From assembly GCA_018266105.1 (NCBI GenBank), contig JAFEBA010000021.1, positions 58,299-122,298 of the forward strand: DNA of 64,000 bases. The letters run 5' to 3'. The translations under genes were made by a program, and so were the position numbers. The DNA is from a bacterium (GTDB lineage Bacteria > Vulcanimicrobiota > Xenobia > Xenobiales > JADMJV01). Positions 1 to 8,526 of the stretch are shown one piece after another. The notes under the pieces are model-generated. The model was given only the letters and a program-made list of their open reading frames with translations, did not search any database and had not been told where the DNA came from. How positions within the stretch are numbered: the first letter of the stretch is position 1; each line of letters starts with the position of its first letter.

Positions 1-2
1 AA

Positions 3-881
3 CGTCCCTCCAACCTATATCCGGCCGAAATCATGGATCCCCTGGAGAGCTGCGAAGTCTGCATCTACTGCGTCTTCCCGCAAAAGGGCGAACTGGTCTC
101 GCGCCAGCAGTTCGTGCGCCGGGTGGAAGCTCTCGGCCTGCGCTACGCCCACATGGTCGGCATTACCGAAGATATTATGTGTCAGGGAATGCGGGCCGAT
201 TTCAACAAGGTGGACGAAGTGTCCAAGCGCCTTTTGGAAAAAGCCAAGGTCGCCAAAGAAATCGTGGTCAAGAGCCGCTTTGGAACCGATCTCGTAGCAA
301 CCTTTAACCCCGACTACACCTGGCGCAAGACCTCGGGAATCATCGAAGAGGTCTGGTCCAATCTGCCGGGCGGCGAAATTTTTACGGCTCCCTGGTCGGT
401 GGACGGAATTTTCGTGGTAGACGGCACCGTGGGCGACTACTTCAGCGCCAAATACGGCGTGCTGGACAAAACTCCCATGACTCTGTTCTTGGAGGGCGGC
501 TACCTGAAAAAGGTGCTGTGCGACAATAAAGAGCTGGAAAAAGAGTTTTGGGACTACTGCCATACCGCCGAAGGCAGCGACCGCGTGGGCGAGTTCGCCA
601 TTGGCACCAATCTGGCCGTCTTCGAATTCACCGGCAACTTGTTGCAAGACGAGAAGATGCCCGGGATCCACATCGCCTTTGGCGATCCCTACGGCAGTCA
701 GACCGGTGCCGATTGGCAGTGCTGCACCCATGTGGATGTGATCACCGGCAGCTGTGACGTTTGGATCGATGGCATCCAGGTCATGGAACACGGGATCTTC
801 ATGGCCGACCGGCTGGGCTTCGACTACAGCTATCTGGCCACCGATCCTTCTGTGGCCCCCGTGCTCAAAAGCCTGAAGTAG
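3..881 (+). CDS. M29-family (thermophilic-type) aminopeptidase, 5' end outside window
   Basis: Metal-dependent exopeptidase that removes N-terminal residues from peptides in the cytosol. Family M29 hallmarks are visible: NLPGGEIFTAP (metal-ligand Glu) near residue 110 counted from the ATG at 33, GEFAIGTN (second Glu), IHIAFG (His) near 213, and HVD near 233, which matches the paired His-x-Asp ligands at the C-terminus of aminopeptidase T/AmpS. The reading frame is open upstream of the ATG at 33 to the window edge (RPSNLYPAEI precedes it), and 282 residues is shorter than the roughly 370-410 usual for the family. The gene therefore very probably starts left of the window. It is followed almost directly by the YgjP-type gene on the same strand. 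Family assignment is firm; substrate preference is unknown. Confidence 0.85.
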   Translation, partial: RPSNLYPAEIMDPLESCEVCIYCVFPQKGELVSRQQFVRRVEALGLRYAHMVGITEDIMCQGMRADFNKVDEVSKRLLEKAKVAKEIVVKSRFGTDLVATFNPDYTWRKTSGIIEEVWSNLPGGEIFTAPWSVDGIFVVDGTVGDYFSAKYGVLDKTPMTLFLEGGYLKKVLCDNKELEKEFWDYCHTAEGSDRVGEFAIGTNLAVFEFTGNLLQDEKMPGIHIAFGDPYGSQTGADWQCCTHVDVITGSCDVWIDGIQVMEHGIFMADRLGFDYSYLATDPSVAPVLKSLK

Positions 882-883
882 CT

Positions 884-1411
884 TTGGAAGTCCGCGTCGT
901 CCGCAGTCCCAAAAGGCGGAAAACGATCAGCGCCACCATTGAACAGGGGGTGCTGGTGGTGCGCCTGCCCGCCCGTTTGACTCGTGCTCAGGAACAGTAT
1001 TGGGTTGAGCGGATGCGGGCCCGCTTCGAGCGCCGCCACAAGCCCTCTCAGGATCCCGAAACGCCCCTCATGCGCCGAGCTCAACTGCTGAATCGACGCT
1101 ACTTTGGCGGGCGGCTTCAGTTCTCGATCGAATGGGTGACCAATCAGAAGCAGCGCTGGGGTTCCTGCACTCCAGAGAGTGCGCGCATTCGTCTTTCCCA
1201 CGAGCTCCTCAAGTTGCCCGCTTTCGTGGTGGACTACGTCATTGTGCACGAACTGGCCCACCTGCTGGAGGCCAATCACAGTGACCGCTTTTGGGACCTG
1301 GTCAAACAATTTCCTCAGGCAGACCGCGCCATTGGCTTTCTAGAGGGTTACCACTGGGCCCGCCAGCATCGAGATCTGGCTCTGGAGATACCGGACGAAT
1401 TTAGCGCCTAG
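884..1411 (+). CDS. YgjP/DUF45-family zinc metallopeptidase
   Basis: Predicted zinc metallopeptidase of the YgjP-like (DUF45/SprT-like) group, role uncertain. The motif HELAHLLEANHSDRFW (HExxH plus downstream conserved His and Trp) lies near residues 125-140, preceded by the family-typical KQRWGSC segment. An ATG at 761 is in frame, but its first 40 codons overlap the preceding aminopeptidase and look nothing like the family. The TTG at 884, two bases after that stop codon, gives MEVRVVRSPKRRKT, which fits the usual YgjP start, so I chose it even though no clear Shine-Dalgarno is visible. The product is about 175 residues. It probably shares a transcript with the upstream peptidase. A weak GC-rich hairpin with a short T run follows near 1419-1437. 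Confidence 0.78.
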   Translation: MEVRVVRSPKRRKTISATIEQGVLVVRLPARLTRAQEQYWVERMRARFERRHKPSQDPETPLMRRAQLLNRRYFGGRLQFSIEWVTNQKQRWGSCTPESARIRLSHELLKLPAFVVDYVIVHELAHLLEANHSDRFWDLVKQFPQADRAIGFLEGYHWARQHRDLALEIPDEFSA

Positions 1412-1471
1412 GAGCTTGGCCGGATAGCCGGCATTTCTGCGGGGCTGCTGGCCTCCCCCCCGGCCGCGCTA

Positions 1472-1774
1472 CTAACCGCTCAGTTCTGCCAGCTTGTCTA
1501 TTTCGATCATGTTGCGATTGCGGTAGACCGAGAGCACCAGCGCCACTCCCACCGTCACTTCGGCGGCGGCGACCGTAATCACAAAGACGCAGAAGGCCAG
1601 CCCGGCCGTATCCATCATGTAATGAGAAAATGCCATCAGGTTGATGTTCACGGAATTGAACATCAACTCCACCGCCATCAGAACACCTATGGCGTTCTTT
1701 CGGGTCAGTACGCCGTACAAACCCAGGCAAAACAATAGCGCGGACAAGACCAGATAGTGCGACAGGCCAATCAT
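1472..1774 (-). CDS. nuoK: NADH-quinone oxidoreductase subunit K
   Basis: Small membrane subunit of respiratory complex I, part of the proton-translocating arm. The 100-residue length is standard and there are three hydrophobic helices. The helix-2 segment AVELMFNSVNINLM carries the conserved membrane glutamate, and a second acidic helix reads VAAAEVTVGVALVLSVYRN. It overlaps the end of nuoJ by 4 bp (ATGA), so translation is coupled. It is the last gene of the cluster: after its stop the next gene is the convergent metallopeptidase, so the large antiporter-like subunits NuoL, NuoM and NuoN that usually follow are not here. Confidence 0.95.
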   Translation of the reverse strand: MIGLSHYLVLSALLFCLGLYGVLTRKNAIGVLMAVELMFNSVNINLMAFSHYMMDTAGLAFCVFVITVAAAEVTVGVALVLSVYRNRNMIEIDKLAELSG

Positions 1775-2268
1775 TCTCGGCTGCCCTCCTCTTTGCGGGC
1801 GATCACCACCGCCCCCATCAACGAAGCCAGCAGCAACAAGGCCACCATTTCAAAAGCGACCAGGTCCTGCTGCATATAGCGCCGAGCCAGGCTGGCCACC
1901 CCGAAGTTGACCGGCTGACCGCTGGAAGCGTGCCATTGGGCATTCAAAATCGTGCCCACCAACAGCAATGCCATCAGCACCGGAATGAGGATCCCGGCCA
2001 GATGCTGGTTTCGCTCATGGCGGGCCTTCATCAGATCGTGGGTCAGCATGAATCCGAAAAGCAGCAGCACGGCAATGGCGCCGGCGTAGATCAGGACCTG
2101 CATCGCTCCAAGAAAGGGCGCATCCAGGTTCATGTAGATACCGGCTACGCCCACAAAGCACAGAATCAGAGACAGGCCGGCGTGAAACAGGTTCTCGTTA
2201 CGCACCACCGACCAGGCCGAGCTCAGCACCAAACCAGAGAGAAGATAAAAGAAAACGGATTCAGTCAT
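1771..2268 (-). CDS. nuoJ: NADH-quinone oxidoreductase subunit J
   Basis: Membrane subunit of complex I, about 165 residues, with five hydrophobic segments and the family signature GAMQVLIYAGAIAVLLLFGF. The frame is open further upstream, but the extension is polar and overlaps the nuoH coding sequence. The ATG at 2268 overlaps the nuoH stop by 4 bp (ATGA) and gives the normal start MTESVFFYLLSG. In most operons nuoI, the two 4Fe-4S cluster subunit, sits between nuoH and nuoJ; here the two genes touch directly, so nuoI is missing from this position. Confidence 0.94.
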   Translation of the reverse strand: MTESVFFYLLSGLVLSSAWSVVRNENLFHAGLSLILCFVGVAGIYMNLDAPFLGAMQVLIYAGAIAVLLLFGFMLTHDLMKARHERNQHLAGILIPVLMALLLVGTILNAQWHASSGQPVNFGVASLARRYMQQDLVAFEMVALLLLASLMGAVVIARKEEGSRE

Positions 2269-3479
2269 GCTTTCTCCAGGAAGGTGTCCGGCCTTGGAAT
2301 TCTGACCACCTGCAGAAGTAGCATGACCATCGCCAGGGCTCCCAGACTGGCCAGGCTGATGCCCCAGCCATTCAGCTTGTAGACGTCTTTCAACACGGCA
2401 ATGCCGGCACAAATCAGTAGATTGAGCAACGAGAGCGGAAACAGGTATTTCCAGCCCAGATTCATCAAGTGGTCAGGACGAACACGCGGGAAGGTCCAGC
2501 GAATCCACATCATGATGAAGACCAGGAAAGAAGTCTTGAGGAAAAACGTGAGGATGCCCAGGAGGATATAGACCGGCGTGGGGTTGTCCGGAACCGGCAT
2601 GAACGGAACCAGCCAGCCGCCCAGGAAGACCGTGGCGGCCACCGAGCAGACCAGGAACATGTTGGCGAACTCCGCCAGGAAGAACATCGCGAACATCATG
2701 CCCGAATACTCTGAGACGTAACCGGCTACCAGTTCCGATTCGGCCTCCGGAATATCGAAGGGCGGGCGATTGACCTCAGCGATGGAGGCCACATAGTAAA
2801 TCAAAAATCCGAGCAGACTGGGGAGCAGGAACCAGCAGCCATACTCACGCTGAGCCAGCACCATCTTCTGCATGGAGAGGCCGCCGGCCAGCAAGATCGG
2901 ACCGAGCAGCGCGAAGATCAAGGGTATCTCATAACTCAGCATTTGAGCCGCTGAGCGCAGGCCGCCCAGCAAGCTGTACTTGCTGTTGGAGGACCAGCCG
3001 GCCATCACAATGGAGAGCACCGTGAGCGAAGAAATCGCCACCACGTGCACCACTCCGATATTCAGGTCACTGACCGAGAAGGCCGGGCCAAAAGGAATCA
3101 CGATGTAGGCGGTCACGCAAACCGTCACGATCAGCACGGGCGCGGCAATAAAAGGAATGGCATCGGTTTTGCTAGGAATGATCAATTCTTTGACCAGCAA
3201 CTTGATGGCATCGGCCGCAGTTTGAAGCAGGCCGCCCGTCCACATGGAGAACTCGGCGAACTTGCGGGGGCCGGTCATCATGGGACCGACACGGTTTTGG
3301 ATACGAGCTGCGACCTTGCGTTCCGCCCAGATCAGGATCAGCGAAGAACCGGCAATGAAGCCCAAAATGAGCGCGAGCATCAAGAGCATGATGAGCACCA
3401 GGGCCACGTCCTGCCCCGTATAGGCAGTGACGAGATCCATAATATGGTCTCCGGCTGAACGTTGAACCCACTCAGGCAT
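2265..3479 (-). CDS. nuoH: NADH-quinone oxidoreductase subunit H
   Basis: Membrane subunit of complex I that forms much of the quinone chamber at the junction with the hydrophilic arm. Clear signatures are ERKVAARIQNRVGP near residue 53 and IAEVNRPPFDIPEAESELVA near 220, plus about eight or nine transmembrane segments. The first ATG gives 404 residues; a second ATG 13 codons later (MDLVTAYTG) is an equally reasonable start. It lies 38 bp after nuoD and overlaps nuoJ by 4 bp. The order D-H-J, without E, F, G or I, is unusual and suggests that the remaining subunits are encoded elsewhere or that a reduced enzyme is used. Confidence 0.95.
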   Translation of the reverse strand: MPEWVQRSAGDHIMDLVTAYTGQDVALVLIMLLMLALILGFIAGSSLILIWAERKVAARIQNRVGPMMTGPRKFAEFSMWTGGLLQTAADAIKLLVKELIIPSKTDAIPFIAAPVLIVTVCVTAYIVIPFGPAFSVSDLNIGVVHVVAISSLTVLSIVMAGWSSNSKYSLLGGLRSAAQMLSYEIPLIFALLGPILLAGGLSMQKMVLAQREYGCWFLLPSLLGFLIYYVASIAEVNRPPFDIPEAESELVAGYVSEYSGMMFAMFFLAEFANMFLVCSVAATVFLGGWLVPFMPVPDNPTPVYILLGILTFFLKTSFLVFIMMWIRWTFPRVRPDHLMNLGWKYLFPLSLLNLLICAGIAVLKDVYKLNGWGISLASLGALAMVMLLLQVVRIPRPDTFLEKA

Positions 3480-3517
3480 GGACCGTGGTTAACCCAGCCT
3501 CTCTTCGGATCCTGCTG

Positions 3518-4669
3518 TCATCGGTCGGTCTCGGGCAAAACGATATCGAACGAGGCGCAAATCGCCATAATATCCGGGATAAGCACGCCCTCCAGCAGCT
3601 TCTTGAAGAGCTGGATGTGCACAAAGCTGGGGGTGCGGAACTTGCAGCGCCAGGGCTTATCTCCGCCGCTGCTAGCCAGGAAGCAACCAATATCGCCTCG
3701 AGGCGACTCGATATGTACATAGGTCTCCCCCTCGGGCACCTTAAAGCGATAGTTCAAAGGCAGACCATAGGGGCCGGAGGGGATCTTCTCGTAGCACTGA
3801 CGCAAAATCTTGGCGCTTTCACGCAACTCCCGCATGCGCACTCGGTAACGGGCGAAGACATCTGATTCCTTCTCGGTGGGAATCTCAAATTCAAGGTCCT
3901 TGTAGACAGCGAAAGGATCGTCCCGGCGCACGTCCTCGGCCACGCCGGCCGCCCGCACATTGGGTCCGCTGACCCCATAGCTGCGGCACATCTCCAGGGG
4001 CACAGTGCCTACCCCCACAGTGCGATTATAAAAAATCGGATTCTCGTCCAGCAAAGCTTCATACTCGGGAATGATGGGCTCCCAGTAATCTAGAAACTCA
4101 ATCATCCGATCCAGGAACTTCTGATTGATATCCTGACCGACACCACCAATGCGGATGTAATTATAGAGCAGACGGGCTCCGCAAGCGGACTCAAAGAGAT
4201 CCAGCACCTTCTCGCGGTCCCGGAACGAATACAGGAACGGCGTGGTGGCCCCAATCTCAAGACAGAACGTGCCGTACCAAAGCAGATGGGAAGCAATGCG
4301 GTTCAACTCGGTCATGATTACGCGTATGTATTCGGCGCGTGGGGGCGGAGTCAGATCCGCCAGCTTTTCCACCGCCAGCACATAGACATAGTTGGAAGTC
4401 ATGGAAGTGCAGTAGTCGAGACGGTCGGTCACCGGAATCACCTGAGTGAAGGTGCGATTTTCCGCCATTTTCTCGATCGAGCGGTGCAGGTAGCCGACCA
4501 CCGGGTCGCAATCCACCACCCGCTCGCCGTCCATTTTCAGGACCATCCTCAACACGCCGTGAGTCGACGGGTGCTGGGGACCCATGTTGAGTTCGAATTC
4601 TTCGGTACGCAGAGCGCCGCCGTCGTCTGATGGGCTAGTCAGGGCGCACCACCAGGTTCGGATGAGCAT
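3518..4669 (-). CDS. nuoD: NADH-quinone oxidoreductase subunit D (49 kDa)
   Basis: Hydrophilic-arm subunit of complex I that lines the quinone site, related to the large subunit of NiFe hydrogenases. Recognisable stretches are NMGPQHPSTHGVLR near the N-terminus, VGYLHRSIEKMAE, DRLDYCTSMTSNYVYVLAVE, SPRGDIGCFLASSG and the C-terminal DIVLPETDR. The start is ambiguous. The ATG at 4702 would overlap nuoC by 68 bp, the ATG at 4669 overlaps by 35 bp, and a CTG at 4642 (MTSPSDDGG) fits the family length best but would be a rare start codon. I give the 4669 start, about 383 residues. It is co-oriented with nuoC and nuoH. Confidence 0.92.
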   Translation of the reverse strand: MLIRTWWCALTSPSDDGGALRTEEFELNMGPQHPSTHGVLRMVLKMDGERVVDCDPVVGYLHRSIEKMAENRTFTQVIPVTDRLDYCTSMTSNYVYVLAVEKLADLTPPPRAEYIRVIMTELNRIASHLLWYGTFCLEIGATTPFLYSFRDREKVLDLFESACGARLLYNYIRIGGVGQDINQKFLDRMIEFLDYWEPIIPEYEALLDENPIFYNRTVGVGTVPLEMCRSYGVSGPNVRAAGVAEDVRRDDPFAVYKDLEFEIPTEKESDVFARYRVRMRELRESAKILRQCYEKIPSGPYGLPLNYRFKVPEGETYVHIESPRGDIGCFLASSGGDKPWRCKFRTPSFVHIQLFKKLLEGVLIPDIMAICASFDIVLPETDR

Positions 4670-5099
4670 AGTCCTTGCGCAAAGGATGACCCTCCCAATC
4701 ATCGGGCATCATCAATCGGCGCAAATCCTTATGGCCGGGAAAGAAGACCCCGAATAAATCGTACATCTCTCGTTCATTCCAGTTGGCATTGACCCAAAGA
4801 TGTGAAACGGTGGGAACACATGGATTTTGCCGATCCAGGACGACCTTGAGCTGAATCCTGTGTTTATAGACGGTGGAATACATGGAGTAGACCAAATCCA
4901 GGCGGTCCGGCGGGTGATCCACGCAGGTGGAAAAGTCGAAATAGTCCATCTGGGTCGCGTCATCGTCGCGCAGGAGTTCAAAACACTGCGGCACCAACTG
5001 CAATGGGATCAGCACACAATTTTCATTGAGGGGATCGATCTCGAATTGATGGTCGGGATAATTCGCCCCGAGATGTTTCGCAAATTCCTGGGGAGTCAA
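4635..5099 (-). CDS. nuoC: NADH-quinone oxidoreductase subunit C (30 kDa)
   Basis: Hydrophilic subunit of complex I of 154 residues, separate from NuoD (not the fused NuoCD of enterobacteria). The 30-kDa subunit signature is present as [20 protein letters not shown] followed by [12 protein letters not shown] near the C-terminus. The gene overlaps the end of nuoB by 4 bp (ATGA). The short N-terminal region, [22 protein letters not shown], lacks any long extension. Confidence 0.95.
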   Translation of the reverse strand: MTPQEFAKHLGANYPDHQFEIDPLNENCVLIPLQLVPQCFELLRDDDATQMDYFDFSTCVDHPPDRLDLVYSMYSTVYKHRIQLKVVLDRQNPCVPTVSHLWVNANWNEREMYDLFGVFFPGHKDLRRLMMPDDWEGHPLRKDYAHPNLVVRPD

Positions 5100-5722
5100 C
5101 TTAGAACTCGCAGTTGATCGGGCATAATGATCTGGTTGGGGCGAATCAATCCAGTGTCGGGACGCACCAGCAGAGGCAGATTGGTGGCGGGGTCAATGTG
5201 ACGCAGTCCGGGCCGATCACGCTTGCGGCCTACTTTCTCACCCCGAATCAGGTCCTGAAGCGCAATGCAGCCATTCATCAGGGCTTCGGGGCGGGGAGGG
5301 CAGCCGGCAACGTGAATATCCACGGGGATAATCTTGTCCACGCCCTTCAGAACCGAGTAAGAATCGTGGTAGAAGGGGCCGCCGTGCATCGTGCAACCGC
5401 CCATCGCAATCACATACTTGGGGTCGGGCATCTGCTCATACAGCAACTTGACCCGCGGTGCCATCTTCAAGGTAAGCGTTCCGGCCACGATCATCAGATC
5501 GGTTTGACGGGGGGTGGCCCGGAAAATCATTCCCAGGCGGTCGAAGTCGTAGCGCGAGGCCCCCGTCGCCATCAATTCGATGGCACAGCAGGCCAGACCA
5601 AACAGCATATACCACATCGAGCTGGCTTTGGCGTTGTTGAGCACCCAATCCAGGCCGGTCATCAATATCCCGCCGTTGGGGATGCGCTCCACGTAAGCTG
5701 GGATCTTCTTGATTAAGTCCAT
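5096..5722 (-). CDS. nuoB: NADH-quinone oxidoreductase subunit B (N2 cluster subunit)
   Basis: Hydrophilic subunit of complex I that binds the terminal 4Fe-4S cluster N2 next to the quinone site. Cysteines expected for the cluster are visible: the tandem pair in [24 protein letters not shown], and [13 protein letters not shown]. The length of 208 residues includes a C-terminal tail ([15 protein letters not shown] onwards) somewhat longer than minimal NuoB, rich in Arg and Pro, of unknown role. It overlaps nuoA by 10 bp and nuoC by 4 bp, so the cluster is tightly coupled. Confidence 0.95.
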   Translation of the reverse strand: MDLIKKIPAYVERIPNGGILMTGLDWVLNNAKASSMWYMLFGLACCAIELMATGASRYDFDRLGMIFRATPRQTDLMIVAGTLTLKMAPRVKLLYEQMPDPKYVIAMGGCTMHGGPFYHDSYSVLKGVDKIIPVDIHVAGCPPRPEALMNGCIALQDLIRGEKVGRKRDRPGLRHIDPATNLPLLVRPDTGLIRPNQIIMPDQLRVLS

Positions 5723-6093
5723 TCCAGGGCCCCTTTCCTCCAGGCGTAGACCAGAGCTAACAGCAAAATCGCCAGGAATCCAGCCATTTCAACCACCATC
5801 AGCGTGCCGAGTTCCGCAAGCAGCTTACGAAATTCGGCTGCCCACGGGATCATGTAGGCGGCCTCCACGTCAAAAATCACGAACAACATTGCGTATAGAT
5901 AATAGCGAACGTTGTATTGAACCCAGGCTTCGCCGCTGGGCGGCTCACCGCATTCGTAGGCCATCCCTTTGGTGCGGCTGGGTCGATGACTCTGCACCAG
6001 ACGCGTAACAAAGCTGGCCAGGCTGAAGTTGAAACAGACAAAGCCCGCCCCGCCCAGCAAAAACAGCGCTACGTATGCGTAATTTCCATCCAT
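5713..6093 (-). CDS. nuoA: NADH-quinone oxidoreductase subunit A
   Basis: Small membrane subunit of complex I, 126 residues with three transmembrane helices. The conserved loop and helix [17 protein letters not shown] followed by [19 protein letters not shown] is diagnostic; the Cys in the loop and the acidic residues in the second helix are retained. It begins only 9 bp after the stop codon of the polyprenyl diphosphate synthase gene, so the quinone side-chain enzyme and the quinone-reducing complex are probably on one transcript. Confidence 0.95.
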   Translation of the reverse strand: MDGNYAYVALFLLGGAGFVCFNFSLASFVTRLVQSHRPSRTKGMAYECGEPPSGEAWVQYNVRYYLYAMLFVIFDVEAAYMIPWAAEFRKLLAELGTLMVVEMAGFLAILLLALVYAWRKGALEWT

Positions 6094-6102
6094 CGAGTCG
6101 GT

Positions 6103-7074
6103 CTAGTGCTCCCGTTCCACGACATAGTCGAGAAGTTCTTCCAGGGTGGTCCGTGTAGACCCGGCAGGTGTTTGCTGCAGAGCGGCGCGCGCCTGCCGAA
6201 CATATTTCTCGGCCAGTTCGGTGGCATGTTCGCGGCTGTGGTTCTGATCCATCCATTGGACCAGCGCCTGCATGGCTCCGGGTTCAAGATGATCCTGAGT
6301 CAACAACTGACGCACCAGATTGCGCTGCGGCTTCAGTGACTGCTGGTAAGCATACAGGAAAGGCAGCGTGTATTTGCGCTCGCGCAGGTCAGAACCGGTG
6401 GGCTTACCCAACTTTTCAGGGTTGCCCCAGATGTCCAGCACGTCATCGGTGATTTGGAAAGCCATCCCAAGGTTCAGGCCAAACTGACCGCAGGCCTCGA
6501 CCTGAGCTGGAGTGGCGTTGGTGAGAAGCGCGCCCAGTCGGCATCCGGCCTCCATCAAAGCCGCCGTTTTGCCCTCGATCATGCGCAGGTAGTCGGGCAC
6601 TTGAGTTTCCACGTTGCCTTGTTGGCGCAGCTCCAAAATCTGGCCGGCGGTCATATCGGCCACGGCCTGAGAGACCACCTGCACCAGGACCACGCGGTCC
6701 AGTTCTGCCACCGCCAGCAAAGCCTGACAGAGCAGCAGATCGCCCAGCAGCACCGAGAAGCGATTGCCACTGATCGCCTTCATCGTGGGCTGACCGCGGC
6801 GCACGTCGGTGTCATCGATCACGTCATCGTGAATCAAGGAAGCGCCGTGCACCATCTCCACCGCGGCCGCGATTGAGATAGCGCTCTCGGGCTGAGAGCC
6901 GAAGAGTCGTGAAGAAAGCAGCACGAGAGCGGGACGCAAACGCTTGCCCCCGCCGCGGAACATCATCTCGGCGGGGCCCTTCAGAACCCCGCCGCGTTTT
7001 TCCAATAGTGCTACCAATCGTTCTTCAACTTGAAGCAGGTCGGACTCGACCAGCTTCAGCGAAGAGATCACCAT
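6103..7074 (-). CDS. Polyprenyl diphosphate synthase (quinone side chain)
   Basis: Trans-isoprenyl diphosphate synthase that condenses isopentenyl diphosphate onto an allylic primer, most likely making the side chain of the respiratory quinone. The first Asp-rich motif is LIHDDVIDDTDVRRGQPT near residue 84 and the second is QITDDVLDIWGN near 210; GGGKRLRPALVLL near 45 is the substrate-binding loop. The length of 323 residues is typical of heptaprenyl/octaprenyl/solanesyl synthases. Chain length cannot be read from sequence alone, so I give no symbol (ispB or hepT type are both possible). It lies between hemL and nuoA, a respiratory-chain context that supports quinone synthesis. Confidence 0.9.
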   Translation of the reverse strand: MVISSLKLVESDLLQVEERLVALLEKRGGVLKGPAEMMFRGGGKRLRPALVLLSSRLFGSQPESAISIAAAVEMVHGASLIHDDVIDDTDVRRGQPTMKAISGNRFSVLLGDLLLCQALLAVAELDRVVLVQVVSQAVADMTAGQILELRQQGNVETQVPDYLRMIEGKTAALMEAGCRLGALLTNATPAQVEACGQFGLNLGMAFQITDDVLDIWGNPEKLGKPTGSDLRERKYTLPFLYAYQQSLKPQRNLVRQLLTQDHLEPGAMQALVQWMDQNHSREHATELAEKYVRQARAALQQTPAGSTRTTLEELLDYVVEREH

Positions 7075-7111
7075 GGGGACACCTTTCCTCCCCCGCCCAG
7101 ATGGGTAGCCG

Positions 7112-8464
7112 TCATGCGCTCTTCAGCACGATGCGGGCTGCCTCCAAAAACTTCTCGATATGCTCGGACTGATGAGCCGCACCCAGGAAGGCGGCTTCGA
7201 ACTGAGAGGGAGGCAGGTAGAAGCCTGCTTCCAGCATTCCGCGAAAGAACTTGGCAAAGCGCTGAGTATCGCATGTCTTGGCGCTGGCGTAGTCGACCAC
7301 AGGACGATCCGTAAAAAACAGCGTCCACATGGAGCCTACCCGCTGAACCCGGCCGCTTCCCTGCAAAATCTCTTCAAGACCACTTTGAAGCTGGTGACCG
7401 ATTCTTTCAAGATGCTCATACAGATCTGGCTGAGCGTCGATCTGCTCCAGGGTGGTGAGACCGGCCGTAACCGCCACCGGGTTTCCAGACAGGGTGCCGG
7501 CCTGGTAGACCGCCCCCAGGGGGGCCACCTTTTCCATCAGAGCACGCTTGCCGCCGTAGGCGGCCAGCGGCATGCCGCCGCCCACAATTTTGCCCAGCAC
7601 GGTCATGTCGGGAGTGATCCCGTACAGCCCCTGGGCACCGTTGCGGGACAGCCGGAAGCCGGTCATCACTTCATCGAACACCAGCACCATCTTGTGCTGA
7701 TCGCACAGGTCGCGAAGCCCGTGCAAGAAACCCTCGGCCGGAGGAATCAAGCCCATGTTCCCGGCCACCGGCTCCAGCACAACCACGCCGATCTCAGAGC
7801 CTTTTTCGGCCAGTAAGGCTCGCACGGCGTCAAGATCATTATAGGGAAGCGTATAGGTGTGCTGGGTCACGCTGGGGGGGACACCGGCGCTATCGGGCAG
7901 AGCCAGAGTCATCGCTCCAGAACCGGCTTTCGCCAGCAGACAATCGCTATGGCCGTGATAGCAACCCTCAAACTTAATGACGCCAGGCTTCTCAGAATAT
8001 CCGCGCGCAACCCGCACCGCGCTCATACATGCCTCAGTGCCAGAGCTTACCAGGCGAACCAGATCCATCGAAGGGTAAAAGCGCTTGATGGCCTTGGCCA
8101 ACTCGACTTCACGGGGAGAGGTGGCGCCGAAACTCAGACCATGCTGAGCCACATCGCGAACGGCCTCGATCACTTTGGGGTGTGCGTGTCCCAGGATCAT
8201 TGGCCCCCAGGAGCCCACGAAGTCGATGTAGGTATTGCCATCTACGTCGGTCATTTGGCAGCCACGAGCGGACTGAATCACCACCGGGTGACCGCCCACG
8301 GCCCGAAAGGCCCGCACCGGGCTGTTCACCCCACCGGGGAGATGTTCTTCGGCTTCGCGCGCAAGGCGCTCGGAGTGGCTATGAATTACTGGCACGACGC
8401 TCTCAGTCCCATTTGTGAAATTTTTCTCAAAGTCCCGAACATGTCCTTTGCCAACGAATAACAA
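7112..8464 (-). CDS. hemL: Glutamate-1-semialdehyde 2,1-aminomutase
   Basis: PLP enzyme of the C5 haem pathway converting glutamate-1-semialdehyde to 5-aminolevulinate in the cytosol. Signatures are HLPGGVNSPVRAF near the N-terminus, CYHGHSD, FDEVMTGFR (the Asp that contacts the PLP pyridine nitrogen), and VLGKIVGGGMPLAAYGG holding the Schiff-base Lys. The ATG at 8464 yields about 24 residues more than most homologues; a GTG at 8395 (M-PVIHSHSERLAREAEEHLP) may be the true start. It is first in a minus-strand run with the prenyl synthase (37 bp gap) and the nuo genes, and is divergent from the ComEC-like gene 62 bp away. Confidence 0.95.
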   Translation of the reverse strand: MLFVGKGHVRDFEKNFTNGTESVVPVIHSHSERLAREAEEHLPGGVNSPVRAFRAVGGHPVVIQSARGCQMTDVDGNTYIDFVGSWGPMILGHAHPKVIEAVRDVAQHGLSFGATSPREVELAKAIKRFYPSMDLVRLVSSGTEACMSAVRVARGYSEKPGVIKFEGCYHGHSDCLLAKAGSGAMTLALPDSAGVPPSVTQHTYTLPYNDLDAVRALLAEKGSEIGVVVLEPVAGNMGLIPPAEGFLHGLRDLCDQHKMVLVFDEVMTGFRLSRNGAQGLYGITPDMTVLGKIVGGGMPLAAYGGKRALMEKVAPLGAVYQAGTLSGNPVAVTAGLTTLEQIDAQPDLYEHLERIGHQLQSGLEEILQGSGRVQRVGSMWTLFFTDRPVVDYASAKTCDTQRFAKFFRGMLEAGFYLPPSQFEAAFLGAAHQSEHIEKFLEAARIVLKSA

Positions 8465-8526
8465 AGTTCATCCTTTGGCCAAACTCAGTTCATCACTCGG
8501 CACGCCGTTTGACCTAGGCTCAACCC

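Noticed and set aside
5114..5716. 200-codon plus-strand ORF opposite nuoB
   Set aside because: Shadow of nuoB; no motif, and nuoB has all cluster cysteines on the minus strand.
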